The notes under the pieces are model-generated. The model searched no databases and was not told the origin of the DNA. It saw only the letters and a list, made by a program, of their open reading frames with translations. Positions 41,288-49,800 of a DNA stretch of 64,000 bases are shown here, piece after piece. The translations under genes and the position numbers were made by a program. Position 1 is the first letter of the stretch. Every line of letters begins with the position of its first letter. Origin of the DNA: Hydrogenophilales bacterium (lineage in GTDB: Bacteria; Pseudomonadota; Gammaproteobacteria; Burkholderiales; Thiobacillaceae); the NCBI GenBank assembly GCA_023258975.1, contig JAHFRD010000002.1, positions 1 through 64,000 on the forward strand, read 5' to 3'.

Positions 41288-42046
41288 TCAACCCGCATAC
41301 CCCAGCCTGGCCGAAATCCGCCGCGCCGCTTCCTGAACCAGCGGCACCCAATCCATTTTCCGCCGTTCCATCGGCGCCGAGACGGACAGGCCGGCCACCG
41401 CCGTACCCGTGGCGTCGCGCACCAGGGCGCCGATGCAGCCGACGCCGAGTTCCGCCTCCTCGTCGTCCAGCGCATAGCCGCGCGCCGTGCTGATGCCGAT
41501 GTCTTCCAGCAACGGCTTGACCTCATGGCGGGTATTGGCGGTGTAGGCGGGCAGGCGGGTGCGGCGGGCGTAGTCGCGCGTGGCGGCGGCGCCGACTTCG
41601 CCCAGCATGAGTTTGCCGACGGCGGTGACATGCAGCGGCGCGCGACTGCCGATGAGCTGCTCCACCCGCATCATGCGGTTGGGCGTGACCCGCTCCACGT
41701 AGACCATCTCGTCACCCTGGCGCACGGTGAGATTCACCGTCTCGCCGACCTGATCGCGCAGCCATTCCATCTCCGCCCGCGCCTCCGCGCGCACGTCCAG
41801 CCCCACCCGCACTTTCGCCGCCAGTTGCAGCAGGCGCGGGCCGAGCAGATAGAGGCCGGTTTCATCGCGGGCGACAAAGCCGTGCCGGCTCAACGAGGCC
41901 AGGATGCGAAAGGCGGTGGACGGGTGCAGGCCGGTTTCCGCCGCGAGAAATTTCAGGGAAGCGCCGGCCTCCCGCGCGGCCAGCGCGTCGAGCAGGGCGG
42001 CAAGGCGGTCGATGACCTGGATGGGCGAGGTTTTGTCTTCGTTCAT
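41288..42046 (-). CDS. IclR-family transcriptional regulator
   Basis: The 252-aa protein has an N-terminal winged helix (IQVIDRLAALLDALAAREAG, FLAAETGLHPSTAFRILASL) and the IclR effector domain (RAPLHVTAVGKLML, ARGYALDDEEAELGVGCIGA, VAGLSVSAP). It is divergent from the transketolase-like gene, so it likely controls that gene and perhaps the sugar-acid kinase and glc genes. The ATG at 42046 (MNEDKTSPI) is preferred; one three codons upstream is possible. The effector is unknown, plausibly a two- to four-carbon acid. Confidence 0.92.
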   Translation of the reverse strand: MNEDKTSPIQVIDRLAALLDALAAREAGASLKFLAAETGLHPSTAFRILASLSRHGFVARDETGLYLLGPRLLQLAAKVRVGLDVRAEARAEMEWLRDQVGETVNLTVRQGDEMVYVERVTPNRMMRVEQLIGSRAPLHVTAVGKLMLGEVGAAATRDYARRTRLPAYTANTRHEVKPLLEDIGISTARGYALDDEEAELGVGCIGALVRDATGTAVAGLSVSAPMERRKMDWVPLVQEAARRISARLGYAG

Positions 42047-42081
42047 GTTTCGCATTATGAAACGTAATCTGCATTGTGAAA
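42047..42081. promoter_or_regulatory. Candidate IclR operator between divergent genes
   Basis: GTTTC-GCATTAT-GAAAC is an inverted repeat just upstream of the iclR ATG, and GCATTATGAA (42052) recurs as GCATTGTGAA (42071), 19 bases apart. Spacing close to two helix turns fits binding of a dimeric or tetrameric regulator. The region is lower in GC than its surroundings. Confidence 0.5.
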
Positions 42082-42137
42082 AGTTGATTGTTTCTGTAGA
42101 GTATTTCCCATCGCAATCGAAACCCCAGGAACCCGCC

Positions 42138-44390
42138 ATGAATGCCGCCACCCATCCCGCCGCTCAGTTTTCAACACTCGCCCCCGAATTCTGCGAGGGC
42201 ATCCAGTATTACGCGCCGTCCTGGCCGGGCTTTGCCGAGTATGGCGCGCGACCGGCCATCGCCGCTGGCGCGCGCGCCATCGCCAGCGCCAATTCCCCCG
42301 CCGCCGCCTACCAGACCCTGCTGGCCGCCGACGCCCTGCGCTACCTGACCCTGCAGATCTGCGGCGCCAAGGCTTCCGGGCATCCCGGTGGTTTCGCCTC
42401 CAGCGCCGAGGCTTATGCCGCGCTGGTGATGCTGGGCCATACCAACATCGTCACCGAGGTGGGCCACCACGCGCCCGGCTTCTACTCCGCCATGTTCCTC
42501 GACCGCTCCCTGGAAGAGATGGGCATCCGCACCGTCCAGGAGATGCGCGACCGCTTCCGCGAAAAGCACGGCCTGCTCGGCCATCTCTCCGGCGCCATTC
42601 CCGGCCTGCTCGCCCCCGCCGGCCCGCTCGGCCAGGGCCAGCATTTCGCGATGGCGGGCGCCCTGCTGCATCCCGGCACCCTGTTCCCGGTGACCATCGG
42701 CGACGGCGGCATGGGCGAGCCTTATGTGCTGAACTCCATGATGCACTTCAACACCGCCTATCCCGAGGTGACCAACTACCTGCCGGTGCTGATCTGGAAC
42801 GGCTACAGCCAGGAACATCATTCCATGTGCACCACCTGGAGCAATGCCGAGATGACGGCCTACTGGAAAGGCCACGGCTTTGAAAACGTGTTCCTGGTCG
42901 ACGCCAGGAATTTCGATGACCAGGATCAGGCCGGCGCCTACGTGGACAGCAGCCAGTTTTCCTTCGATCGCCGCCAGGCCTTTGCCGCCGCCGTGCTCGC
43001 CGCCGCCGACAGCGCCGCCAGGAGTGCCCTCGGGATTGGCAACGCCGGTGGCCGCCGCACAGTGATGATCCTCAAGCAATTGAAGGGCGCGGGCGTGCAC
43101 AAGCTGGGCGCCAAGGCGCACAACCTGTATCCGGCCGACACGCTCGACGCCGAGCACATCGTCGCCGGCCTGCAACGCCGCGCGCTGTCGCCGGAAGCCT
43201 GGCAAACCGTGCGCGACAACTTCAGCCGCGCCGGTGGCGGCCCCGCCGCCAAGACCGCCGTGACCGAACACGTGCTGGACATCGTTCCCCTGCCCAGGCT
43301 GCCGATCCAGGAGTTCAAGCCGGGTGAGAAGCAGGTACCCGCCACCGCCTTCGGCGCCCTGGTGGCCGCCGTCGGCCAGGCCGACCCGCGTTTTGTGGTC
43401 AGCAACGCGGACGGCAACGAGGCCAGCGCGATGGCGAACATCAACGTCGCCCTGAAGATTCGCCATCCGGTGGAAGACGGCCTCTATCACCAGGGCCCCA
43501 ACGGACAGGTGTATGAACCCCTGAACGAGGACGCCTGCGCCGGCCTGACCGCCGCGCTCGCGCTGTTCGGTTCGCGCTCGATCTGGTTGTCTTACGAAAG
43601 CTTCGCCATCAACGGCTGGCCGATCGTGCAGACCGTGGCGCAGGCGATGGCCGAACTGCGCCGCAAGACCCCGTCCTGCATCTGCATGTTCACCGCCGGC
43701 GCGCTGGAACAGGGCCGCAACGGCTGGACCCACCAGCGCCCGGAGATCGAGAACTACTTCGCCGCGCAGATGAGGAACGGCAACGTCTACCCGCTGTTCC
43801 CCTGTGACGCCAACCAGATCCAGGCCGCCTACGACTGGGCGTTGGGCACGTACAACAAGGGCATCGCGATCATCGCCTCGAAGTCGCCGCTGCCGGTGTA
43901 CACCACCCTGGAGCAGGCGCGGGAAGGGATCGAACGCGGCGCGGTGACGCTCCATGAAAGCGAGGGAGGAATAAGCGGCGGCGGCAAGACCGTGGTGTTC
44001 GCGGTCACCGGCGACATGGTTCTGCTGCCGGTATTCGAGGCCAGGGACAAACTGGAAGCCGCCGGCCACAAGGTGCGCATCGTCAGCGCAGCCAACCCGC
44101 GCCGCCTGTACCGGCCCACCGACGTGGCCTGGGACACGGTATCCGAACCGGACAACGCCTTCATGGACGACGGCCATTTCAACGCCCTGTTCGACGGCGA
44201 TGTCCTGATCGGCGTCAGCGGCGGCCCGTCCGGCCCGCTGGAACCGATCCTGCTGCGCACCCGCGCGCCGAAACGCGATGTGATGGCCTGGAAGCGTGGC
44301 GAAACCACCGCCTCCGCCGGCGAGATCATGGCCTTCAACGGCCTCACCGCCGAGGCGATGGCAGCGCGGGCGATCGCGCTGCTCGGCTGA
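42138..44390 (+). CDS. Transketolase-family ThDP-dependent enzyme (phosphoketolase-like)
   Basis: The 750-aa protein has the transketolase/phosphoketolase fold. N-terminal motifs are ASGHPGGFASSAEAYAALV, GHHAPGFYSAMFLD and the ThDP site TIGDGGMGEPYV...LIWNGY. A pyrimidine-binding domain (SNADGNEASAMANI, SIWLSYESFAINGWP) and a C-terminal transketolase domain (about 610-745) follow. The exact reaction is not clear: relatives include phosphoketolases, and some similar sequences are annotated as xylulose-5-phosphate 3-epimerase, so I leave the symbol empty. It is divergent from an IclR regulator and heads a run with a four-carbon sugar-acid kinase and glcDEF. Confidence 0.8.
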   Translation: MNAATHPAAQFSTLAPEFCEGIQYYAPSWPGFAEYGARPAIAAGARAIASANSPAAAYQTLLAADALRYLTLQICGAKASGHPGGFASSAEAYAALVMLGHTNIVTEVGHHAPGFYSAMFLDRSLEEMGIRTVQEMRDRFREKHGLLGHLSGAIPGLLAPAGPLGQGQHFAMAGALLHPGTLFPVTIGDGGMGEPYVLNSMMHFNTAYPEVTNYLPVLIWNGYSQEHHSMCTTWSNAEMTAYWKGHGFENVFLVDARNFDDQDQAGAYVDSSQFSFDRRQAFAAAVLAAADSAARSALGIGNAGGRRTVMILKQLKGAGVHKLGAKAHNLYPADTLDAEHIVAGLQRRALSPEAWQTVRDNFSRAGGGPAAKTAVTEHVLDIVPLPRLPIQEFKPGEKQVPATAFGALVAAVGQADPRFVVSNADGNEASAMANINVALKIRHPVEDGLYHQGPNGQVYEPLNEDACAGLTAALALFGSRSIWLSYESFAINGWPIVQTVAQAMAELRRKTPSCICMFTAGALEQGRNGWTHQRPEIENYFAAQMRNGNVYPLFPCDANQIQAAYDWALGTYNKGIAIIASKSPLPVYTTLEQAREGIERGAVTLHESEGGISGGGKTVVFAVTGDMVLLPVFEARDKLEAAGHKVRIVSAANPRRLYRPTDVAWDTVSEPDNAFMDDGHFNALFDGDVLIGVSGGPSGPLEPILLRTRAPKRDVMAWKRGETTASAGEIMAFNGLTAEAMAARAIALLG

Positions 44391-44404
44391 TACCGGCTGC
44401 GCCC

Positions 44405-44504
44405 TGTAGCGCCGGCGTCTCGCCGGCCAGTCCTTCTAATCACGCGAACGGGCCGGCGAGCCCTAGAGGATACCGTCCCTGCGGGACATAACGCCGGCGC
44501 TACA
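44405..44504. repeat. Composite palindromic repeat, family B
   Basis: TGTAGCGCCGGCGTCTCGCC starts it and GCCGGCGCTACA ends it, with the CACGCGAACGGGCCGGCGAG linker seen also at 14090 and 58279. An extra GAGGATACCGTCCCTGCGGG hairpin is inside. It fills most of the gap before the kinase gene. Confidence 0.7.
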
Positions 44505-44547
44505 TAACTTCGGCGCGGCCGATTGCCCGGAAACACATAAAGACCCC

Positions 44548-45861
44548 ATGACCCCCACCAAAATCATCGTTCTCGACGACGACCCGACCGGCTCGCAGAC
44601 GGTGCATTCCTGCAAGCTGCTGACTCGCTGGGATGTGTCCACCTTGCGGGAAGCGCTGCTCGACACGTCGCCGCTGTTCTTCGTCCTGACCAATACGCGC
44701 GGCATGGACGCGGCGCGCGCCGCCAGCGTCACCCGCGCGGTCTGCCACAACCTGAAACTGGCACTGGAAGGATTGGCGATCAACCCGATCTTCGTCAGCC
44801 GTTCCGACTCCACCCTGCGCGGCCACTACCCGGTGGAAACCGATGTGATGGCGGAGGAACTAGGTGGATTCGATGCGCACTTCCTCACGCCGGCCTTCTT
44901 CGAGGGTGGCCGCTTCACCCGCGACAGCATTCATTATCTGGTCGTCGAAGGCACACCGACCCCGGTGCACGAAACCGAATTCGCGCGCGATTCGGTGTTC
45001 GGCTACCGCCACAGCTATCTGCCCGATTACGTGGAGGAAAAGACCGCCGGCCGGATCAAGGCGGACGAGGTCGAACGCTTCCTGCTCGCCGACGTGCGCG
45101 GTGATGTCTCGGGACGACTGCTGGCTTTGAGTGGCAACCGCTGTTGCGTGGTCGATGCCGAAACCCAGGCCGACCTGAACCATTTCGCCGATCAACTGCA
45201 AGCCGCCGCCGCCCAAGGCAAGCGCTTCCTGTTCCGTTCCGCCGCCAGCCTGCTCACCGCCCTGGCCAAGTTGCCGCCGCAGCCGGTGGCGGCCGAGTCG
45301 ATGCGCGATTACGTGCGCGATGGCAAGGTTGGCAAATGCGCGGGCGCGGTGATCGTCGGCTCGCATGTCAAGAAGACCACGGCGCAACTGGAAAAGCTGT
45401 TGGCGGAGCCCAACGTGCTCGCCATCGAAGTGGAGGTGGATCGCCTCGCGGGCGAGCGCGCCGAACTGCTGCGAAGTGTGCTGGAGCAGGCCGGGTTGAG
45501 CCATGCGGCGGGCGCGACCGCAGTGATCTACACCAGCCGCAGCGAGCGCCGGTTTCCCGATCAGGCCGCGCGCCTGGCCTTTGGCGAGACGGTCTCGGCC
45601 TTCCTGATGGACGTGGCGCGCGGCCTGCCGGCCACCCTGGGTTTTCTTGTCGGCAAGGGCGGCATCACTTCCAACGACTTGCTCTCCGACGGCCTCGCCC
45701 TGCGCGCCGCGACCGTGCTCGGGCAGATTCTCCCCGGTTGCTCGGTGGTGCGCTGTCCCGCCGACCACCCGCGCTACCCCGACCTGCCGGTGGTGATCTT
45801 CCCCGGCAACGTCGGCGACGATGCGGCGCTGGCGACGGTGGTACGGCGGCTTTCGGCATAA
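44548..45861 (+). CDS. Four-carbon acid sugar kinase (DUF1537 family)
   Basis: The 437-aa kinase has IIVLDDDPTGSQTVHS at the N-terminus, VSRSDSTLRGHYPVE, and in the nucleotide-binding C-terminal domain VIVGSHVKKTTAQL, GFLVGKGGITSNDLL and FPGNVGDD. These are hallmarks of the OtnK/DtnK/DenK group, which phosphorylate four-carbon acids such as threonate, erythronate and 3-oxo-tetronate. Which one cannot be told. The partner dehydrogenase and aldolase (PdxA2, OtnC/OtnI) of known tetronate pathways are absent; instead a transketolase-like enzyme precedes it and glcDEF follow, nine bases away. Confidence 0.85.
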   Translation: MTPTKIIVLDDDPTGSQTVHSCKLLTRWDVSTLREALLDTSPLFFVLTNTRGMDAARAASVTRAVCHNLKLALEGLAINPIFVSRSDSTLRGHYPVETDVMAEELGGFDAHFLTPAFFEGGRFTRDSIHYLVVEGTPTPVHETEFARDSVFGYRHSYLPDYVEEKTAGRIKADEVERFLLADVRGDVSGRLLALSGNRCCVVDAETQADLNHFADQLQAAAAQGKRFLFRSAASLLTALAKLPPQPVAAESMRDYVRDGKVGKCAGAVIVGSHVKKTTAQLEKLLAEPNVLAIEVEVDRLAGERAELLRSVLEQAGLSHAAGATAVIYTSRSERRFPDQAARLAFGETVSAFLMDVARGLPATLGFLVGKGGITSNDLLSDGLALRAATVLGQILPGCSVVRCPADHPRYPDLPVVIFPGNVGDDAALATVVRRLSA

Positions 45862-45869
45862 TCCGCCGG

Positions 45870-47333
45870 ATGAACCACGGTCTCCACACCGCCCTGCGCG
45901 CCGCCCTTCCCACTCACGCCCTGCTGGTCGAGGCCGAGGCGCTACGCCCTTACGAGTGCGACGGCCTCTCGGCCTATCGGCAAGTGCCCCTGGCGGTCTG
46001 TTTGCCGGAGACGCTGGATCAGGCGCGGGCGGTGTTGCGGATATGCGGCGAGCACCGGGTTCCCGTGGTCGCGCGCGGCGCCGGCACCGGGCTGTCGGGC
46101 GGCGCCCTGCCTATCGCCTCCGGCGTGGTGCTGTCGCTGGCGCGCTTCAACCGCATCCTGGCCATCGACCCGGACAACCGCCTGGCGCGGGTGCAGCCCG
46201 GAGTGCGCAACCTGGCCATTTCCGAAGCCGCCGCGCCTTACGGCCTCTACTACGCGCCCGACCCCTCCTCGCAGATCGCCTGTTCCATCGGCGGCAACGT
46301 GGCGGAAAACTCGGGCGGCGTGCATTGCCTGAAATACGGGCTCACCGTGCATAACGTATTGGCGCTGAAGGTGCTGACGATGGATGGCGAGTTGCTGGAG
46401 ATGGGCGGGTGTGGCAAACCCGGCGCCCTGGACAGCCCCGGCTACGACCTGCTGGCCTTGCTGACCGGTTCGGAAGGGCTGTTGGGCATCGTCGTCGAGG
46501 TCACCGTGAAACTGCTGGTGAAGCCGGAACGCGCCCAGGTGGTGCTGGCGGCGTTCGACTCGGTGGAAACGGCGGGTACCGCAGTGGCGGCAATCATCGG
46601 CACCGGCATCCTGCCCGCCGGCCTGGAGATGATGGACAACCTGTCCATCCGCGCCGCCGAGGACTTCGTCCATGCCGGCTACCCGGTGGACGCCGCCGCC
46701 ATCCTGTTGTGCGAACTCGACGGCGCCAACGCCGAAGTCTCGGAACAGATCATGGCGGCGCGCGAAGTGCTGTTCGCCGCCGGCGCCACGGAAGTACGCA
46801 CGGCGGAAGACGAAGCGCAGCGCATGAAATTCTGGGCCGGGCGCAAGGGCGCCTTCCCGGCGGTCGGCCGCATCAGCCCGGATTACTACTGCATGGACGG
46901 CACCATTCCACGCCGGCACCTGGCCCGTGTGCTGCGGCGCATCGGCGAACTCTCCACGCAATATGGCCTGCGCGTCGCCAACGTGTTCCACGCCGGCGAC
47001 GGCAACCTGCATCCCCTCATCCTGTTCGACGCCAATCAGCCCGGCGAAATGAAGAAGGCCGAGGATTTCGGCAGCGACATCCTGAGGCTGTGCGTGGAAG
47101 TGGGCGGCACGGTCACCGGCGAACATGGCATCGGCGTGGAAAAACTCGACGCCAGTTGCAGCCAGTTCAGCGCAGAGGAACTCACCCAGTTCCATGCGGT
47201 GAAAGCCGCCTTCGACCCCGCCGGCCTGCTCAACCCCGGCAAGGCCGTACCCACCCTGCACCGCTGCGCCGAGATGGGACGCATGCACGTGCAAGGCGGC
47301 AAATTGCCGTTTCCGGAATTGCCGAGGTTCTGA
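45870..47333 (+). CDS. glcD: Glycolate oxidase subunit GlcD
   Basis: The 487-aa flavoprotein subunit oxidises glycolate to glyoxylate with GlcE and GlcF. An FAD-binding PCMH domain (VVARGAGTGLSGGALP, SSQIACSIGGNVAENSGG) precedes the FAD-oxidase C domain (ADEAQ-type region, NVFHAGDGNLHPLIL, GGTVTGEHGIGVEKL). The ATG at 45870 begins eight bases after the kinase stop. It starts the glcDEF operon, pointing to use of glycolate, for example from phosphoglycolate made by RuBisCO oxygenation if the organism is autotrophic; RuBisCO is not in the window. Confidence 0.94.
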   Translation: MNHGLHTALRAALPTHALLVEAEALRPYECDGLSAYRQVPLAVCLPETLDQARAVLRICGEHRVPVVARGAGTGLSGGALPIASGVVLSLARFNRILAIDPDNRLARVQPGVRNLAISEAAAPYGLYYAPDPSSQIACSIGGNVAENSGGVHCLKYGLTVHNVLALKVLTMDGELLEMGGCGKPGALDSPGYDLLALLTGSEGLLGIVVEVTVKLLVKPERAQVVLAAFDSVETAGTAVAAIIGTGILPAGLEMMDNLSIRAAEDFVHAGYPVDAAAILLCELDGANAEVSEQIMAAREVLFAAGATEVRTAEDEAQRMKFWAGRKGAFPAVGRISPDYYCMDGTIPRRHLARVLRRIGELSTQYGLRVANVFHAGDGNLHPLILFDANQPGEMKKAEDFGSDILRLCVEVGGTVTGEHGIGVEKLDASCSQFSAEELTQFHAVKAAFDPAGLLNPGKAVPTLHRCAEMGRMHVQGGKLPFPELPRF

Positions 47334-47347
47334 TGGACAGGACGACC

Positions 47348-47396
47348 TGTAGCGCCGGCGCCCCCGCCGGCGTCTTTTCCGCAACAGCCGCGCTAC
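47348..47396. repeat. Palindromic repeat, family B, adjoining the glcE start
   Basis: TGTAGCGCCGGCGCCCCCGC through CAACAGCCGCGCTACG occupies the gap between glcD and glcE and ends one base before the GTG start of glcE. Confidence 0.75.
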
Positions 47397-47397
47397 G

Positions 47398-48444
47398 GTG
47401 AGTCCCGTGGAAACCGAACTGATTGAGCGCGTCCAACGAGCCATCGCCTCCCGCACCCCACTGTGCATCCAGGCCGGCGGCGGCAAGGCCTTTTACGGCC
47501 GCGCCTGCCGGGGCGAGCCGCTGGAAGTCTCCGGCCATCGCGGCGACATTCGCTACGAACCCTCGGAACTGGTGCTGACCGCCCGCGCCGGGACGCCGCT
47601 GGCGGAAATCGAGGCGCTGCTGGCCGCGAACAACCAGATGCTGCCGTTCGAGCCGCCGCATTTCTCCCCCCATGCCACCCTCGGCGGCATGGTCGCCGCC
47701 GGCCTCTCCGGCCCGCGCCGGCCCTGGGGCGGTTCGGTGCGCGACGCGGTGCTGGGCGTGAAACTGCTCAACGGCCGTGGCGAAGTCCTGCGCCTGGGCG
47801 GCCAGGTGATGAAGAACGTCGCCGGCTACGACCTCTCCCGTCTGATGGTGGGCGCGCTGGGCACGCTGGGCGTGTTGCTGGAGGTGTCGGTCAAGGTGCT
47901 GCCGCGCCCGGCGGAGGAAATCACGCTGGCGTTCGAGATGGATGCCACCCACGCCGCCGCATGCCTGATCGAGTGGGGGCGGCGGCCGCTGCCGTTGTCC
48001 GCCACGCTGTTTCACGATGGCCGCCTGCTTGTGCGCCTGTCCGGCAGCGCCCAGGGGGTGCGCGCGGCGCGCGCGGCAATGGGCGGTGAAGAAACCGATC
48101 ACGCGATCTGGGCCGGGGCGCGCGAACAAACCCTGCCGTTCTTCCAGACCGGGGCGCCGCTCTGGCGCGTCTCCCTGCCCGCCGCCGCGCCGGCTTTGCC
48201 GGGCGAGGGGTTGAGTGAATGGGGCGGTGCCCTGCGCTGGATCGCATCCGACCAACCCGCGGCGACCATCCGCCACCAGGCCGCCGCCGTGGGTGGCCAC
48301 GCCACCCTGTTCCGAGGCCACGATGGCCACGGCGAGGTGTTCCACCCCCTGCCCCCGGCGCTGCTGGCGCTGCACCGTCGTGTGAAACAGGCGTTCGACC
48401 CACACGGCATTTTCAATCCCGGCCGCCTGTACCAAGGGCTTTGA
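47398..48444 (+). CDS. glcE: Glycolate oxidase FAD-binding subunit GlcE
   Basis: The 348-aa subunit has a shorter FAD-binding region (CIQAGGGKAFYGR, YEPSELVLTARAGTPLAEIE, FSPHATLGGMVAAGLSGPRR, GGQVMKNVAGYDLSRLMVG) typical of GlcE, and no Fe-S motifs. It starts with GTG at 47398; a second GTG at 47407 is possible. Neither has a clear ribosome site because a family B palindrome fills the upstream space. Its stop overlaps the glcF start (TGATG). Confidence 0.9.
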   Translation: MSPVETELIERVQRAIASRTPLCIQAGGGKAFYGRACRGEPLEVSGHRGDIRYEPSELVLTARAGTPLAEIEALLAANNQMLPFEPPHFSPHATLGGMVAAGLSGPRRPWGGSVRDAVLGVKLLNGRGEVLRLGGQVMKNVAGYDLSRLMVGALGTLGVLLEVSVKVLPRPAEEITLAFEMDATHAAACLIEWGRRPLPLSATLFHDGRLLVRLSGSAQGVRAARAAMGGEETDHAIWAGAREQTLPFFQTGAPLWRVSLPAAAPALPGEGLSEWGGALRWIASDQPAATIRHQAAAVGGHATLFRGHDGHGEVFHPLPPALLALHRRVKQAFDPHGIFNPGRLYQGL

Positions 48445-49691
48445 TGCAAACCAATCTCGCCGATTTCATTCGCGCCACGCCGCAAGGCCGGGAAGCCGAA
48501 GCCATCCTGCGCAGTTGCGTGCATTGCGGCTTCTGCAACGCCACCTGCCCCACTTATCAACTCCTCGGCGACGAACTCGACGGCCCGCGCGGCCGCATCT
48601 ACCTGATGAAGCAGATGCTGGAAGGGCAGCCGGTGACGGCGCTGACGCGCGGCCATCTGGATCGCTGCCTGATCTGCCGCAACTGCGAAACCACCTGCCC
48701 CTCCGGGGTGCAATATGGCCGCCTCATCGACATCGGCCGCGAGGTGGTGGAAAAACTGAGCCCGCGTCCGCTGGGCGAACAGGTGTTGCGCATGGGACTG
48801 CGCCGCACCCTGGCTTCACCGGCCCTGTTCAGCACCTTGTTGAAGGTGGGGCGCGGCGTGCGTTGGGCGTTGCCGGTGGGGCTGCGCGCACACCTGCCCA
48901 ACGTAGGTCAGGTTGCGGCTTTATCGCTATCTGACGCGGTGGTGTCAGGCAGCCTTCAGCAACCTGGCCTACGAACAGCCTCGCGCGTCATGCTGGTGCT
49001 CGAAGGCTGTGTGCAACCCGCTCTCGCCCCGGAAACCAACCTCGCCGCCGCACGCGTCCTGGCCCATCTCGGCATCCAACTCATCGCCGCCCCCGAAGCC
49101 GGCTGCTGCGGTGCCCTCTCCCAGCATCTGGCGGCGCCGGTAGCGGCCAGGGTCGCCATGCGCCGCAACATCGACGCCTGGTGGCCGCATGTTGAACGGG
49201 GAATCGAGGCCATCGTCATGACCGCCAGCGGCTGCGGCAGCCTGGTCAAGGAATACGGCCATCACCTGCGCGACGACCCGGCTTATGCGGAGAAGGCCGC
49301 GCGGGTCTCCAGCCTCACCCGCGATCTGGCCGAAGTGCTGGCGCGGGAAGACCTGAGCGGCTTGCGCGGCGGCCCGCCACGGCGTATCGCCTTCCATCCG
49401 CCATGCAGCCTGCAACACGGCCAGCAGGTACGCGGCGTGATCGAGGCCATCCTCGCCGGTCTCGGCCATGAACTGGTGCCGGTACAGGAGTCGCATCTCT
49501 GCTGCGGTTCCGCCGGCACCTACTCCCTGTTGCAGCCGGAACTGTCCGGTCAACTGCGCGAGCGCAAGCTGGGCCATCTGCAAGCCGGCCAACCCGACCT
49601 CATCGCCAGCGCCAACATCGGCTGCCAAAGCCATCTAGCCGCCGCCAGCGAGGTGCCGGTGGTGCACTGGATCAGTCTGCTGGAGGCATAA
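48444..49691 (+). CDS. glcF: Glycolate oxidase iron-sulfur subunit GlcF
   Basis: The 415-aa subunit has two 4Fe-4S motifs (CVHCGFCNATCPTY about 29-42; CLICRNCETTCPSG about 79-92) and two CCG cysteine domains (LEGCVQPAL, GCCGALSQHL; FHPPCSLQHG, LCCGSAGTY). It passes electrons from GlcD/E to the quinone pool. Residues about 153-177 (NVGQVAALSLSDAVVSGSLQ and on) are encoded by a 72-base palindromic element that keeps the frame. It sits between the ferredoxin part and the first CCG domain, a linker that should tolerate it. Confidence 0.93.
   Translation: MQTNLADFIRATPQGREAEAILRSCVHCGFCNATCPTYQLLGDELDGPRGRIYLMKQMLEGQPVTALTRGHLDRCLICRNCETTCPSGVQYGRLIDIGREVVEKLSPRPLGEQVLRMGLRRTLASPALFSTLLKVGRGVRWALPVGLRAHLPNVGQVAALSLSDAVVSGSLQQPGLRTASRVMLVLEGCVQPALAPETNLAAARVLAHLGIQLIAAPEAGCCGALSQHLAAPVAARVAMRRNIDAWWPHVERGIEAIVMTASGCGSLVKEYGHHLRDDPAYAEKAARVSSLTRDLAEVLAREDLSGLRGGPPRRIAFHPPCSLQHGQQVRGVIEAILAGLGHELVPVQESHLCCGSAGTYSLLQPELSGQLRERKLGHLQAGQPDLIASANIGCQSHLAAASEVPVVHWISLLEA
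48902..48973. repeat. 72-bp palindromic element inside glcF, in frame
   Basis: CGTAGGTCAGGTTGC (48902-48916) pairs with GCAACCTGGCCTACG (48959-48973) at 14 of 15 positions, and CTGAC/GTCAG form an inner stem (48931-48948). The span of 72 bases is 24 codons. The segment is visibly less GC-rich than the rest of glcF and matches none of families A to D. Confidence 0.75.
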
Positions 49692-49716
49692 TCCCCGCCC
49701 ATAACAGGGAGGAAAA

Positions 49717-49800
49717 ATGAAACGACCCCCACACTCGCTACGCTCGTTGCCCCCCGAGGGAGAGGTCAGCTCCTTCGGATCGGCCGCGCGGAACTGACAT
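49717..49800 (+). repeat. 84-bp dispersed repeat family D, copy 2, with micro-ORF
   Basis: This copy matches 19801-19884 at 73 of 84 positions. It carries a 26-codon frame ([20 protein letters not shown]...RN) from ATG 49717 to TGA 49797, preceded here by a strong AGGGAGG ribosome site. The radC ATG (49799) overlaps its last bases, so translation of the short frame could feed radC by reinitiation. Confidence 0.75.
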
